Assembly: GCA_965220485.1 (NCBI GenBank)
Contig: OZ244832.1
Coordinates: forward strand, 3,596,001 to 3,660,000
Length of the DNA: 64,000 nucleotides
Reading direction: 5' to 3'
Source of the DNA: Aldehydirespirator sp965220485
GTDB lineage: Bacteria; Actinomycetota; Acidimicrobiia; Acidimicrobiales; Aldehydirespiratoraceae
This document shows positions 26,311 to 34,022 of this stretch, one piece after another. A program made the position numbers and the translations under genes. Each line of letters starts with the position of its first letter. Positions within the stretch are counted from its first letter, which is position 1. The notes below the pieces were generated by a model that saw only the letters and a program-made list of their open reading frames with translations, had not been told where the DNA came from and searched no databases.

Positions 26311-26482
26311 TTGATCGCAGGGGCGTCCGATGGGGCGTCACCGCGAGTGTGACCGCCAACCTCGCGACTTGTTGATGTTCGGATCGCGGCATCTGCGCTG
26401 ATAGACCTATCCCGGTCCGGAGAGGGTTCGTCCTGCCCGGACTACACTGCCAGCTGTCCTTAGTCGTCGCCGAGGAGTACCG

Positions 26483-26929
26483 GTGGTCGCCTTCGCACTG
26501 TCAATCGTGGTCACGGTCGCACTCGTCGGCGCGATCTTCGCCTACATGAAGCGCCGGCCGGTTGGTACCCCCGTCACTTGGGGCGAGGCAATGTTCGGGG
26601 CGATGATCGCCTTCTTCGGGATGTTCTGGGTGTACGGGGTGGTGCCCCATCAGTGGCTCGCGTGGGCCGACAACGAGCTCAACTGGCGAACCGACAAGCT
26701 CTTCGTCGGGCCGGGGGGAATCCTGCGGGCCCAGGCCCAGGGCGGCAGCTTCCCGTTCACGATCACCTATGTGGTGATCCGGGACCTGATCGCGTGCGCG
26801 ATCTACGGCGTCGCCATCGCCGGCCACGTGGGGATGTGGTTCCTGTGGCAGAACCGGGGCAAGAAGGCGGAGGCCGTCGAGCTGTCGAGCTTCGGGCGCC
26901 CCCTGGTCCGGGAGGGCTCCAAGGCGTGA
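26483..26929 (+). CDS. Membrane protein at head of respiratory operon
   Basis: A 148-residue protein with three membrane helices (FALSIVVTVALVGAIFAYM; FGAMIAFFGMFWVYGVV; LIACAIYGVAIAGHVGMWFL) starting at GTG 26483 with AGGAG seven bases upstream. The loop FPFTITYVVIRD precedes the last helix. No family is recognised, but it overlaps the ferredoxin gene by 4 bases and so is very likely a subunit or assembly factor of the cytochrome b complex encoded next. Confidence 0.75.
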   Translation: MVAFALSIVVTVALVGAIFAYMKRRPVGTPVTWGEAMFGAMIAFFGMFWVYGVVPHQWLAWADNELNWRTDKLFVGPGGILRAQAQGGSFPFTITYVVIRDLIACAIYGVAIAGHVGMWFLWQNRGKKAEAVELSSFGRPLVREGSKA

Positions 26930-27342
26930 CCACCACCGACGCCAACCCGCCTATGCCGGAGTTCCGGGACGACTACGTGCTGCAGGAGGTGGACGCGGCC
27001 TGGCTCTCGCAAGCCGTCAAGCCCAAGCAGTTCATCCACATCGACCAGTCAGAGTGCATCATGTGCGAGGGCTGCGTGGACATCTGCCCGTGGAAGTGCA
27101 TCTTCATGGTCACGACCGACGCGGTGGACGAGGCTGTCGGTACCGAGCTGCCTGGCATAGACCCTGCCGACAAGGTCATCTTCACGATCGACGACGACGT
27201 GTGCACCCGCTGCGCGCTGTGCGTGGACCGCTGCCCCACCGGCGTGATCATTCTTGGCAAGATGAGCGACCCTCCCCCCGGGGGCGACCCCCACCAACGG
27301 ACGAACTCCCACGGCTACGGCTACGGGATGCGCCTCGCCTAG
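26926..27342 (+). CDS. 2x[4Fe-4S] ferredoxin
   Basis: A 138-residue soluble ferredoxin with two full cluster motifs, CIMCEGCVDICPWKC and CTRCALCVDRCP, separated by a 40-residue insert as in NuoI-like or seven-iron-like electron carriers. GTG 26926 overlaps the previous stop. Its place directly before cytochrome b is unusual for a bc complex and suggests that it gives electrons to, or takes them from, the membrane complex. Confidence 0.88.
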   Translation: MTTTDANPPMPEFRDDYVLQEVDAAWLSQAVKPKQFIHIDQSECIMCEGCVDICPWKCIFMVTTDAVDEAVGTELPGIDPADKVIFTIDDDVCTRCALCVDRCPTGVIILGKMSDPPPGGDPHQRTNSHGYGYGMRLA

Positions 27343-27381
27343 AGCCCGCTCGATCACCCAGACACGATTCGCAGGAGACCC

Positions 27382-28176
27382 ATGGCCATCGACGCAGAAG
27401 AGCGCAAGACGCCCTTGCCGGAGCGCATGGTCGCCCAGATGACCAAACTGGGCGACCAGGTCCAGGGATCGCAGGCCTGGAACTCGATCTTCCGGCCCGG
27501 GTCGATCTTCCGCAAGGGCTACACCGACAGTCCCCGCAACCGGTCCTACGTGGTCATGAACAGCGTGCTCTACCACCTACACCCGGTGAAGGTGAAGCGC
27601 CACGCCGTGAAGGTGAGCTACACGCTCTGTCTCGGGGGCCTCAGCTTCTTCCTGTTCATCCTGGAGACCGTCACCGGGATCTTCCTGATGTTCTTCTACC
27701 GCCCCACCGCCGCCCAGGCCTGGGACGACATCTACATCCTCCAGACCTCGGTGACCTTCGGCCTGCTGGTCCGCAACATGCACCGATGGGGGGCCCACCT
27801 CATGGTGATCACCGTGTTCCTGCACATGGCCCGGGTCTTCTACCACGGGGCCTACAAACCGCCCCGCGAGTTCAACTGGGTGATCGGCGTGATCCTGCTC
27901 CAGTTGACGCTGCTGCTGTCGTTCACCGGCTACTTGCTGCCGTGGGACCAGCTGGCTCTGTGGGCGGTGACCGTGGGCACCAACATGATGGGATACACGC
28001 CGGTGTTCGGCGATCAGGTGCGCTTCGTGCTGCTCGGAGGGGTGGAAATCGGAACCGACACCCTGCTGCGCTGGTACGTGCTGCATGTGCTGCTGCTGCC
28101 GTTCGTGCTCGTCATCTTCCTGGCCATCCACTTCTGGCGGGTCCGCAAGGACGGCGGCATCTCGGGTCCGCTGTAG
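27382..28176 (+). CDS. qcrB: Cytochrome b, N-terminal (b6-like) subunit
   Basis: A 264-residue membrane protein equal to the heme-bearing half of cytochrome b, with four helices. Heme ligands are seen as HRWGAHLMVITVFLH (13 residues between) and HVLLLPFVLVIFLAIH (14 residues between); a 14-residue second spacing is the b6f-type pattern. PPREFNWVIGVILLQLTLLL and GYLLPWDQLALWA are standard. Ribosome site GGAG lies just upstream of ATG 27382. In most actinobacteria cytochrome b is one fused protein, so the split is notable. Confidence 0.92.
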   Translation: MAIDAEERKTPLPERMVAQMTKLGDQVQGSQAWNSIFRPGSIFRKGYTDSPRNRSYVVMNSVLYHLHPVKVKRHAVKVSYTLCLGGLSFFLFILETVTGIFLMFFYRPTAAQAWDDIYILQTSVTFGLLVRNMHRWGAHLMVITVFLHMARVFYHGAYKPPREFNWVIGVILLQLTLLLSFTGYLLPWDQLALWAVTVGTNMMGYTPVFGDQVRFVLLGGVEIGTDTLLRWYVLHVLLLPFVLVIFLAIHFWRVRKDGGISGPL

Positions 28177-28191
28177 ATGTAGAGCAGAGCG

Positions 28192-28233
28192 ATGGGACAG
28201 AGGCAGTCACCTAGAAGCATGGAGCAGAGGTAG
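28192..28233 (+). other. 13-codon junction ORF between the cytochrome b subunits
   Basis: ATG 28192 opens MGQRQSPRSMEQR and stops 5 bases before ATG 28239. The sequence around both ATGs is similar (AGAGCAGAGCGATGG and GTAGAGGCGATGG), as expected after duplication of the start region. Confidence 0.4.
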
Positions 28234-28238
28234 AGGCG

Positions 28239-29033
28239 ATGGTGGAGATTCCCGAACACCTGCGCAAGCGGGCCGAGGAGGCCCGGGCCAAGGCGGAGGC
28301 GGCCAAGGCGGCGCAGGCCGCCGGGTCGGCCGCGGACTCAGGCGACGCCCTGTCGGAGGCCCAGCAGCAGGCCGCGAGCAAGATCCCGCCCCACCTGCTT
28401 GAGCGTTCCAAGGCGGCTCGAGCCCAAGCAGCCGGAGGCGCGGCGGAGGCCGAGGTGGGGGCGGCGGCCGGGGGCGGCGGAGTGGCCGTGGCCGCCCCGC
28501 CTGCAGCCGTGGCGCCCGTGCCCGCCACCGGCCCCGGCGGGCATACCCAGCGACTGCTCACGGTGGTCAAGTCGGGTTCGATCCAGGACGTCAAGTCGAA
28601 GCCGCAGGACAAGGTGCATGTGTGGCCCCACCTGCTGGTGGTGGAGTTCGTGGCTTCGCTGTTCATCACCGCGTTCACCCTGATCTTCTCGATCTTCGTG
28701 AACGCCCCGCTACTGGAGTTGGCCAACTACAACCAGACGCCCAACCCGTCCAAGGCGCCGTGGTACTTCCTCGGACTGCAGGAGCTGCTGACGATGTTCC
28801 ATCCGATGGTGGCGGGCGTGACCATCCCCGGCATCGGATTGCTGGCACTGATGCTCGCGCCCTACATCGACAAGAACCCGTCCAAGAAGCCCGAGGACCG
28901 CAAGTTCGCAATCAGCCTCATGACCATCCACCTCATGTTCTGGGCGGTGCTGGTGATCATCGGCTCCTTCTTCAGGGGTCCGGGCTTCAACTTCGTCTTC
29001 CCCTGGCAAGCAGGACTGTTCTTCGAGCTGTGA
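28239..29033 (+). CDS. Cytochrome b, C-terminal (subunit IV-like) subunit with Ala-rich extension
   Basis: The last 140 residues are the quinol-site half of cytochrome b with three helices and the segment NPSKAPWYFLGLQELL, where PWYF stands at the place of the Qo-site PEWY motif. The first 120 residues are an Ala/Glu/Lys/Arg-rich stretch, partly coiled coil (EEARAKAEAAKAAQAA) and partly flexible, that normal subunit IV lacks. It may interact with the cytoplasmic ferredoxin or other subunits. Confidence 0.85.
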   Translation: MVEIPEHLRKRAEEARAKAEAAKAAQAAGSAADSGDALSEAQQQAASKIPPHLLERSKAARAQAAGGAAEAEVGAAAGGGGVAVAAPPAAVAPVPATGPGGHTQRLLTVVKSGSIQDVKSKPQDKVHVWPHLLVVEFVASLFITAFTLIFSIFVNAPLLELANYNQTPNPSKAPWYFLGLQELLTMFHPMVAGVTIPGIGLLALMLAPYIDKNPSKKPEDRKFAISLMTIHLMFWAVLVIIGSFFRGPGFNFVFPWQAGLFFEL

Positions 29034-29036
29034 CCA

Positions 29037-29095
29037 TGGCCCTCCCCCTCGCCATCGAACCGTCCGACCGCCTCTCGCGAGGAGGCAACCGATGA
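29037..29095 (+). other. Junction ORF, subunit IV to Rieske
   Basis: An ATG just behind the subunit IV stop opens MALPLAIEPSDRLSRGGNR and stops in the ATGA that starts the Rieske gene. Its end also carries the GAGGAGG ribosome site used by the Rieske gene. The listed span is approximate by one or two bases at the start. Confidence 0.4.
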
Positions 29096-29970
29096 TCTAT
29101 GTCGCCCTGGCGGCCCTTGCCCTCCTGGCCGTCGTCGCGGTGCTCGCCGCGGTCCGCCGGCGCCAGTCGGATGCCGCCATCGGCATGCTGTCGCGCGAGA
29201 CCCGCAGCCGGGACCGGTCCTCGGTGGTGCTGCGGGCCGAGGCGCCCCCCACTGGCCGGGAGGTGGAGAAGGCCGCGGCCGCGGCCCGCACCGGCACCGG
29301 GCTGGCCTGGCCGGACGCCGGAGGCCCGCCGGTGCCCTACGTGCCGCCCGATCCCGAGACGATCGGGGTGAGCCGCCGCCAGTTCTTCAACCGCACGATC
29401 GTGATGCTGATGAGCTTGAGCCTGTCGGGGTTCGGCGTGGCCTGCATCGCCTTCCTGTGGCCCCAGGGCGCCAGCGGCTTCGGCTCCAGGCTCAAAGTGG
29501 GCCTGGTGAGCGACCTCCTCACCGAGATTCGCGACAACTCGGGCTTCCTTTACAAGCCCGAGGGCCGGATGTGGCTCACCGAGTATCCCAACGGCGCCGT
29601 GGAGAAGGCCGCGGAGACCTACACGCCACCTGAGCTGGCGGGGATGACCGCCGGCCAGCAGCTGGGACTCGACGGGGGCATCGTCGCGCTGTACCAGAAG
29701 TGCCCCCATCTCGGCTGCCGGGTGCCGAGCTGCGTGACCTCGCAATGGTTCGAGTGCCCGTGCCACGGATCGAAGTACAACCAGGTGGGGGAGAAGCGGG
29801 GCGGCCCCGCTCCCCGGGGCATGGACCGCTTCGCGGTGGAGATCGGCGCGGACGGTTCGCTCACCGTCGACACCGGCACGATCATCCAGGGGCCGCCCAT
29901 CGGCACCAACACCACTGGCCAGGAAGCCGAAGGACCGAACTGCACCGGCCAGGCGACCGGGGACCACTAG
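29092..29970 (+). CDS. qcrA: Rieske [2Fe-2S] protein of the quinol:cytochrome c complex
   Basis: A 292-residue protein with an N-terminal helix, a long Arg/Ala linker, a twin-Arg-like SRRQFFNRT before the second hydrophobic helix (VMLMSLSLSGFGVACIAFLW), and a C-terminal Rieske domain. Cluster ligands lie in CPHLGCRVPSC and CPCHGSKYN, followed by GGPAPRGMDRF. It carries electrons from quinol at the Qo site to the cytochrome c next door. ATG 29092 has a strong GAGGAGG site. Confidence 0.95.
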   Translation: MIYVALAALALLAVVAVLAAVRRRQSDAAIGMLSRETRSRDRSSVVLRAEAPPTGREVEKAAAAARTGTGLAWPDAGGPPVPYVPPDPETIGVSRRQFFNRTIVMLMSLSLSGFGVACIAFLWPQGASGFGSRLKVGLVSDLLTEIRDNSGFLYKPEGRMWLTEYPNGAVEKAAETYTPPELAGMTAGQQLGLDGGIVALYQKCPHLGCRVPSCVTSQWFECPCHGSKYNQVGEKRGGPAPRGMDRFAVEIGADGSLTVDTGTIIQGPPIGTNTTGQEAEGPNCTGQATGDH

Positions 29971-29996
29971 TGGTCCGACCCGATCCGTAGGAACCA

Positions 29997-31265
29997 TTGC
30001 CGCGCATGCTCCTAGCCGCCTCAACCCAGAGAACTATCGGGTTCGTCATCCTCGCCATTGTCTTCGTCGGGTACATCGTTTACCTGATCCTCAACTCGCG
30101 CACGGCCCGCGACGAGGTCGGCAGTGAGATCGAGCTGGCCCCCAACCGCAAGCCCTACCTGGAAGACGAGGAGCTGGAGGGCTCCAAGCTCGACAGGTCG
30201 CTGCTGGCCGGGCTGGCGATGCTGGCTGTCATCGGGGTGGGCCTGCCGCTGTACTGGCTGGGCGAGCCCGGCCGCCACCAGGGCCTGATCTCCGACACCG
30301 ACCGCATCTTCGCGGACCGGGGCGGCGAGCTCTACACCGAGGGCGCCGACTGCCAGCAGTGCCATGGCGCCGAGGGATCGGGCGGCTCCGCGCCCGTCAC
30401 GCTCACCGACGCGTCGGGCACCTTCGTGGCCACGGTGGCCTGGAGCGCCCCGGCGCTCAACACCGTGCTGTCGCGCTACAGCGAGGATGAGGTGCGCCAT
30501 GTGCTCAACTACGGCCGCAACAACGTGATGCCGGCGTGGGGTGCACCCGGCGGCGGCCCCCTCACCCCGCAGCAGATCGACTACTTGGTCTACTACATGA
30601 GGCGCATCCAGATCCCCGAGTCTGAACTGCGCGAGATCGTCGATGACGGCGTCAGAGAGGGCATCGCCGAGTATCTGGGTGTGGCCGATGATGACGGCGC
30701 CGTGGACGAGTGGCTCGGCGCAGTGGACGCCGCCGTGGAGGAGGCCCGGGCCATGGCCCTGGCTGCCGACGATTCGCTGGCCGGCAAATCCGAGGCCATC
30801 CGCCGGGCCGGCCTGCAGCTGCTCGCCACCGGCGAGGCGCCCGGCAGCGAATTCTACCAGACCTACGGCGAGATCCTGTTCCACAACCAGGCCGCGGGCG
30901 GCACCTACAGCTGTGCCCGCTGCCATACCTACGGGTGGTCCTTCGACGCCACCACCGACGGCGACGACAGCATCGACGGCCACGCCGGGCCGATCGTCGA
31001 ATCCTACAACATCGGCGGAGGCTTCTTCGGCCCCAACCTGACCGGGGGCAGCACCCTCGAGCAGTTCGAGACCGCCGAGTTGCACGCTGACTTCATCTCC
31101 GCCGGCCAGAGCATCGGCCAGACCTACGGTCGGGGCGGCTCGGGAGGCAACGGGCAGATGCCGGGCTTCGGTTCCCGGACCGACGACGGCCTCGAGGTGA
31201 CCTATCCGGCCACACTCACCCAAGACCAGATCGACGCCATCGTCGCGTTCGAGAGGAACCTGTGA
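29997..31265 (+). CDS. Membrane-bound diheme cytochrome c
   Basis: A 422-residue protein with two N-terminal membrane helices (TIGFVILAIVFVGYIVYLIL and LLAGLAMLAVIGVGLPLYWL) and two c-type heme sites, CQQCH and CARCH. The first heme domain has MPAWG as the likely Met axial ligand. Its function is to accept electrons from the Rieske protein and hand them to an oxidase. TTG 29997 lies six bases after TAGGA and is preferred to ATG 30006. Confidence 0.92.
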   Translation: MPRMLLAASTQRTIGFVILAIVFVGYIVYLILNSRTARDEVGSEIELAPNRKPYLEDEELEGSKLDRSLLAGLAMLAVIGVGLPLYWLGEPGRHQGLISDTDRIFADRGGELYTEGADCQQCHGAEGSGGSAPVTLTDASGTFVATVAWSAPALNTVLSRYSEDEVRHVLNYGRNNVMPAWGAPGGGPLTPQQIDYLVYYMRRIQIPESELREIVDDGVREGIAEYLGVADDDGAVDEWLGAVDAAVEEARAMALAADDSLAGKSEAIRRAGLQLLATGEAPGSEFYQTYGEILFHNQAAGGTYSCARCHTYGWSFDATTDGDDSIDGHAGPIVESYNIGGGFFGPNLTGGSTLEQFETAELHADFISAGQSIGQTYGRGGSGGNGQMPGFGSRTDDGLEVTYPATLTQDQIDAIVAFERNL

Positions 31266-31266
31266 C

Positions 31267-31311
31267 ATGGAAGTGCTCGATGTGACTTGCGTCTTCGATA
31301 GGAAAGCGTGA
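31267..31311 (+). other. 14-codon junction ORF before the 31313 gene
   Basis: The block GTGACATGGAAGTGCTCGAT at 31262 is repeated as GTGACATGGAAGCGCTCGAT at 31308. The first copy opens MEVLDVTCVFDRKA, the second is the true start MEALDV of the next gene. Confidence 0.6.
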
Positions 31312-31312
31312 C

Positions 31313-32344
31313 ATGGAAGCGCTCGATGTAATCGCCGGGCTCGCTTGGGATCCGGAGATCCGCGGCTTCATGGCGGTCTTCGCGGGCGTGGTCGTGCTGA
31401 TGGGCTCGGTGTGGCTGCTGCTCGCCCTCAACACCGGCACCCGGCTGGGCACGCTCGTCGCCGTGACCGGGTTCTTCGGCTGGATGGTCATCATGGCCGT
31501 CGTATGGTGGATCTACGGGATCGGCTGGGCCGGCAACACGCCCACCTGGCAGTTGACGGAGATCAATGTCGGCGACCTCGATGCGGCCGCGCTGGAGCAA
31601 GCCACGACATTGCCCGACGCCGTCGAGCTCCCGTCCGCTTTCGATCTTGTCCTGGACTCCGACGATCCCGTGGCCCACGCCGAGTTCGGGCTGGTCACCC
31701 GGGACACGCTCACACCCGATCAGACCGAAGGGCTCAGCGCCACCGAGATCGACCAGCTGGTCGCCGAGGAGTTGGCCCGCAATCAGGCCACGACGCTGTC
31801 GGAGCTGGCTGCGGTCACCCCTGCGGTGATCGCCGACGCAGAGGCGTCGGGACGGCTGGACTTCGGCGGCTGGGAGCTGCTGTCAACTGCCGAAGCGGGC
31901 GAGGCCCAAGCCTCCGCGGTGGCGATGCTGCTGGAGAGTCCCGACCTGACGTTCACCGCCCAGGACGACTTCAGGCTGCTCGACGCGTACACCGTCGGCG
32001 GCAAGCGGGGCCTGTCCGATGATCCGAGCCGTCTCGACCGGATCTGGACGCAGATCCGCACCGCCTTGACCATTATCCATCCCACCCGCTACGGGGTCGT
32101 GCAGGTCCAAGAAGTGATTGATCAGCCCCTCACTCCCGGCCAGCCCCCGCCCCGGCCCATCGTCGATCGGTCCAAGCCTGTGATCTCCGTGATCATAATC
32201 CGCGACCTCGGCAACCTCCGCCTCAAGCCCGCGCTGGTGGCTTTGGGCTCGCTGTGCATCTTCGCGGCTCTGTGCCTCTTCCTGCACGAGCGCGACAAGC
32301 TGGCCTGGCGACTGCGTGAGGCGGGAGAGCGCGTGGGTGCCTGA
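31313..32344 (+). CDS. Membrane protein between cytochrome c and nuoA
   Basis: A 343-residue protein with two N-terminal helices (FMAVFAGVVVLMGSVWLLL and LVAVTGFFGWMVIMAVVWWI), a large extracytoplasmic domain of about 200 residues and one C-terminal helix (LVALGSLCIFAALCLFL). No family is recognised. Its position 3 bases before nuoA and after the cytochrome c suggests a bridging or accessory subunit of the respiratory complexes. Confidence 0.75.
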   Translation: MEALDVIAGLAWDPEIRGFMAVFAGVVVLMGSVWLLLALNTGTRLGTLVAVTGFFGWMVIMAVVWWIYGIGWAGNTPTWQLTEINVGDLDAAALEQATTLPDAVELPSAFDLVLDSDDPVAHAEFGLVTRDTLTPDQTEGLSATEIDQLVAEELARNQATTLSELAAVTPAVIADAEASGRLDFGGWELLSTAEAGEAQASAVAMLLESPDLTFTAQDDFRLLDAYTVGGKRGLSDDPSRLDRIWTQIRTALTIIHPTRYGVVQVQEVIDQPLTPGQPPPRPIVDRSKPVISVIIIRDLGNLRLKPALVALGSLCIFAALCLFLHERDKLAWRLREAGERVGA

Positions 32345-32347
32345 GCA

Positions 32348-32848
32348 GTGCTCGGCCAGTACCTTCCCCTGCTGGCGCTGTTCGTGCTGGCGGCGCTCTT
32401 CGCGGCGGGGAGTTTCGTCGCCTCGGGCCTGCTGGCGCCCCGCTTGCCGACCGTGCCCAAGCAGGACCCCTACGAGTGCGGGATCGTGCCCTCCCGTGAC
32501 ACGCCTGAGCGATTCCCGGTGCGGTTCTTCTTGGTGGCGATGATCTTCATCGTCTTCGACGTGGAGATCGTGCTCTTCTATCCCTACGCGGTGGCTCGGG
32601 GCGGGCTGGGCCTGTTCGGGCTCGTGGTCCTGCTCGTGTTCAGCTTCGCGGTGTTCGAGTCGTTCGTGTACCTGATCGGTGCCGGCGCCCTCGAGTGGGG
32701 ACCGGCGTCGAAGTCTCGGCACTCGGCTGGCCCCGCTTCTGTGTCTGGATCCGATGAGCAGATCGTGTCGGCAGGACGCACCGCTCGCACCACTGTCCGC
32801 CGGGTGGGCCTCGAGGGCCGGGTCCCCAGCCCGCAGGAGGTGGCGTGA
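32348..32848 (+). CDS. nuoA: NADH-quinone oxidoreductase subunit A
   Basis: Membrane subunit with three helices, the conserved PYECGI loop and FDVEIVLFYPYAVA. GTG start three bases after the previous stop. At 166 residues it is about 45 longer than usual; the extra tail is polar (ending VGLEGRVPSPQEVA) and has no known role. Confidence 0.94.
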   Translation: MLGQYLPLLALFVLAALFAAGSFVASGLLAPRLPTVPKQDPYECGIVPSRDTPERFPVRFFLVAMIFIVFDVEIVLFYPYAVARGGLGLFGLVVLLVFSFAVFESFVYLIGAGALEWGPASKSRHSAGPASVSGSDEQIVSAGRTARTTVRRVGLEGRVPSPQEVA

Positions 32849-32880
32849 TGGGAGCGGCTTCGAGGGGCGAGGTGGCGTGA
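32848..32880 (+). other. 10-codon junction ORF nuoA/nuoB
   Basis: GAGGTGGCGTGATGGG occurs twice, 32 bases apart (32837 and 32869). The first copy holds the nuoA stop and an ATG that opens MGAASRGEVA; its stop overlaps the nuoB ATG. The short ORF ends EVA like NuoA itself. Confidence 0.6.
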
Positions 32881-33479
32881 TGGGCGTGGCCGGGCAGATT
32901 GGCGATCTGCGAGATCACGGCTTGAAGGCCATCCAGCACAACTTCATGACGTCCAAGCTGGAGAGCCTGGTCAATTGGTCGCGGGCCCGCAGCTGCTGGC
33001 CCGCGACGTTCGGGCTCGCCTGCTGCGCCATCGAGATGATGGCCACCGGTGCGGCCCACTACGATCTCGCTCGTTACGGCATGGAGGTCTTTCGAGCGTC
33101 GCCGCGCCAGGCAGACCTGATGATCGTGGCCGGCCGGGTCTCGCAGAAGATGGCCCCGGTGCTACGCCAGATCTATGACCAGATGATGGAGCCCAAGTGG
33201 GTCATCTCGATGGGCGTGTGCGCCTCCAGTGGAGGCATGTTCAACAACTACGCCATCGTTCAGGGCGTCGACCAGGTGGTGCCCGTGGATGTGTACGCGC
33301 CGGGCTGCCCGCCCGGCCCCGAGACGTTGATGCATGCCATCTTCACTCTCCACCACCAGATCACCTCGGGAGAGCTGCTGGCTCGCCGGGCCGCCGGCGA
33401 CACCGGCGGCGCCGGCATCGCGGTACAGCAGCTCGACGGCCAGACAGCGACTGCCACCATCCGTCGTCGGCATGGCTGA
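32880..33479 (+). CDS. nuoB: NADH-quinone oxidoreductase subunit B
   Basis: The N2 cluster subunit. Cluster ligands are visible in SCWPATFGLACCAIEMM, GVCASSGG and YAPGCPPGPE. It sits between NuoCD and the membrane arm and passes electrons to quinone. The length is 199 residues, with an ordinary extension after the last motif. Confidence 0.96.
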   Translation: MGVAGQIGDLRDHGLKAIQHNFMTSKLESLVNWSRARSCWPATFGLACCAIEMMATGAAHYDLARYGMEVFRASPRQADLMIVAGRVSQKMAPVLRQIYDQMMEPKWVISMGVCASSGGMFNNYAIVQGVDQVVPVDVYAPGCPPGPETLMHAIFTLHHQITSGELLARRAAGDTGGAGIAVQQLDGQTATATIRRRHG

Positions 33480-33528
33480 GACGATGGTTGCGTGGCGCCA
33501 TCGGCCCCGGCGGCGACGCGATGGCTGA
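33472..33528 (+). other. 18-codon junction ORF nuoB/nuoC
   Basis: ATG 33472 overlaps the nuoB stop and opens MAETMVAWRHRPRRRRDG; its stop lies inside the first codons of nuoC. ATGGCTGAG stands at both this start and the nuoC start (MAER). Confidence 0.45.
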
Positions 33529-34009
33529 GCGTTACGGCGCCGTTGTTGGGGCTGACCGGCCGTCCCGGGGCCAGGCTGTGGTCCACCCGTCGAGGGGCCA
33601 GTGGAGTGCTGTGGCTGCGGCAGCCCGCGCCGACGGCTTCGATCAGCTGATCGACCTCACCGCGGTGGATTACCTGACTTACGGGGCTGATCGGGGCCTC
33701 CCGGAAGGCGTTAAGCCGGAGCGCTTCGAGGTGGTGGCCAGCATGCTGTCCCACGAGCGGCGGGAGCGCCTGCGCATGCGGGTGCAGGTGCCCGCCGACG
33801 ATCCGACCCTGTCCACCCTGTTCGACCTGTGGCCTGGAGCGGAGAACCTCGAGCGCGAGGTCTTCGACATGTTCGGCATCGTCTTCGAGGGCCACCCCGA
33901 CATGTCGCGGATCCTGATGCCCGAGGACTGGTCGGGCCATCCGCTGCGCAAGGACTACGACAGCGGCCAGATACCGGTCCAGTTCAAGGCCGCCTCCAAC
34001 GTCAGGTGA
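33521..34009 (+). CDS. nuoC: NADH-quinone oxidoreductase subunit C
   Basis: The 30-kDa subunit, 162 residues: FDQLIDLTAVDYL, then LSTLFDLWPGAENLEREVFD, MFGIVFEGHPDMSRILMPEDW and PLRKDY. It forms the peripheral arm with NuoD and NuoB. A six-codon GTG frame (VTHPPR, 34006-34026) links its stop to the nuoD start. Confidence 0.94.
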   Translation: MAERYGAVVGADRPSRGQAVVHPSRGQWSAVAAAARADGFDQLIDLTAVDYLTYGADRGLPEGVKPERFEVVASMLSHERRERLRMRVQVPADDPTLSTLFDLWPGAENLEREVFDMFGIVFEGHPDMSRILMPEDWSGHPLRKDYDSGQIPVQFKAASNVR

Positions 34010-34022
34010 CGCACCCACCGCG

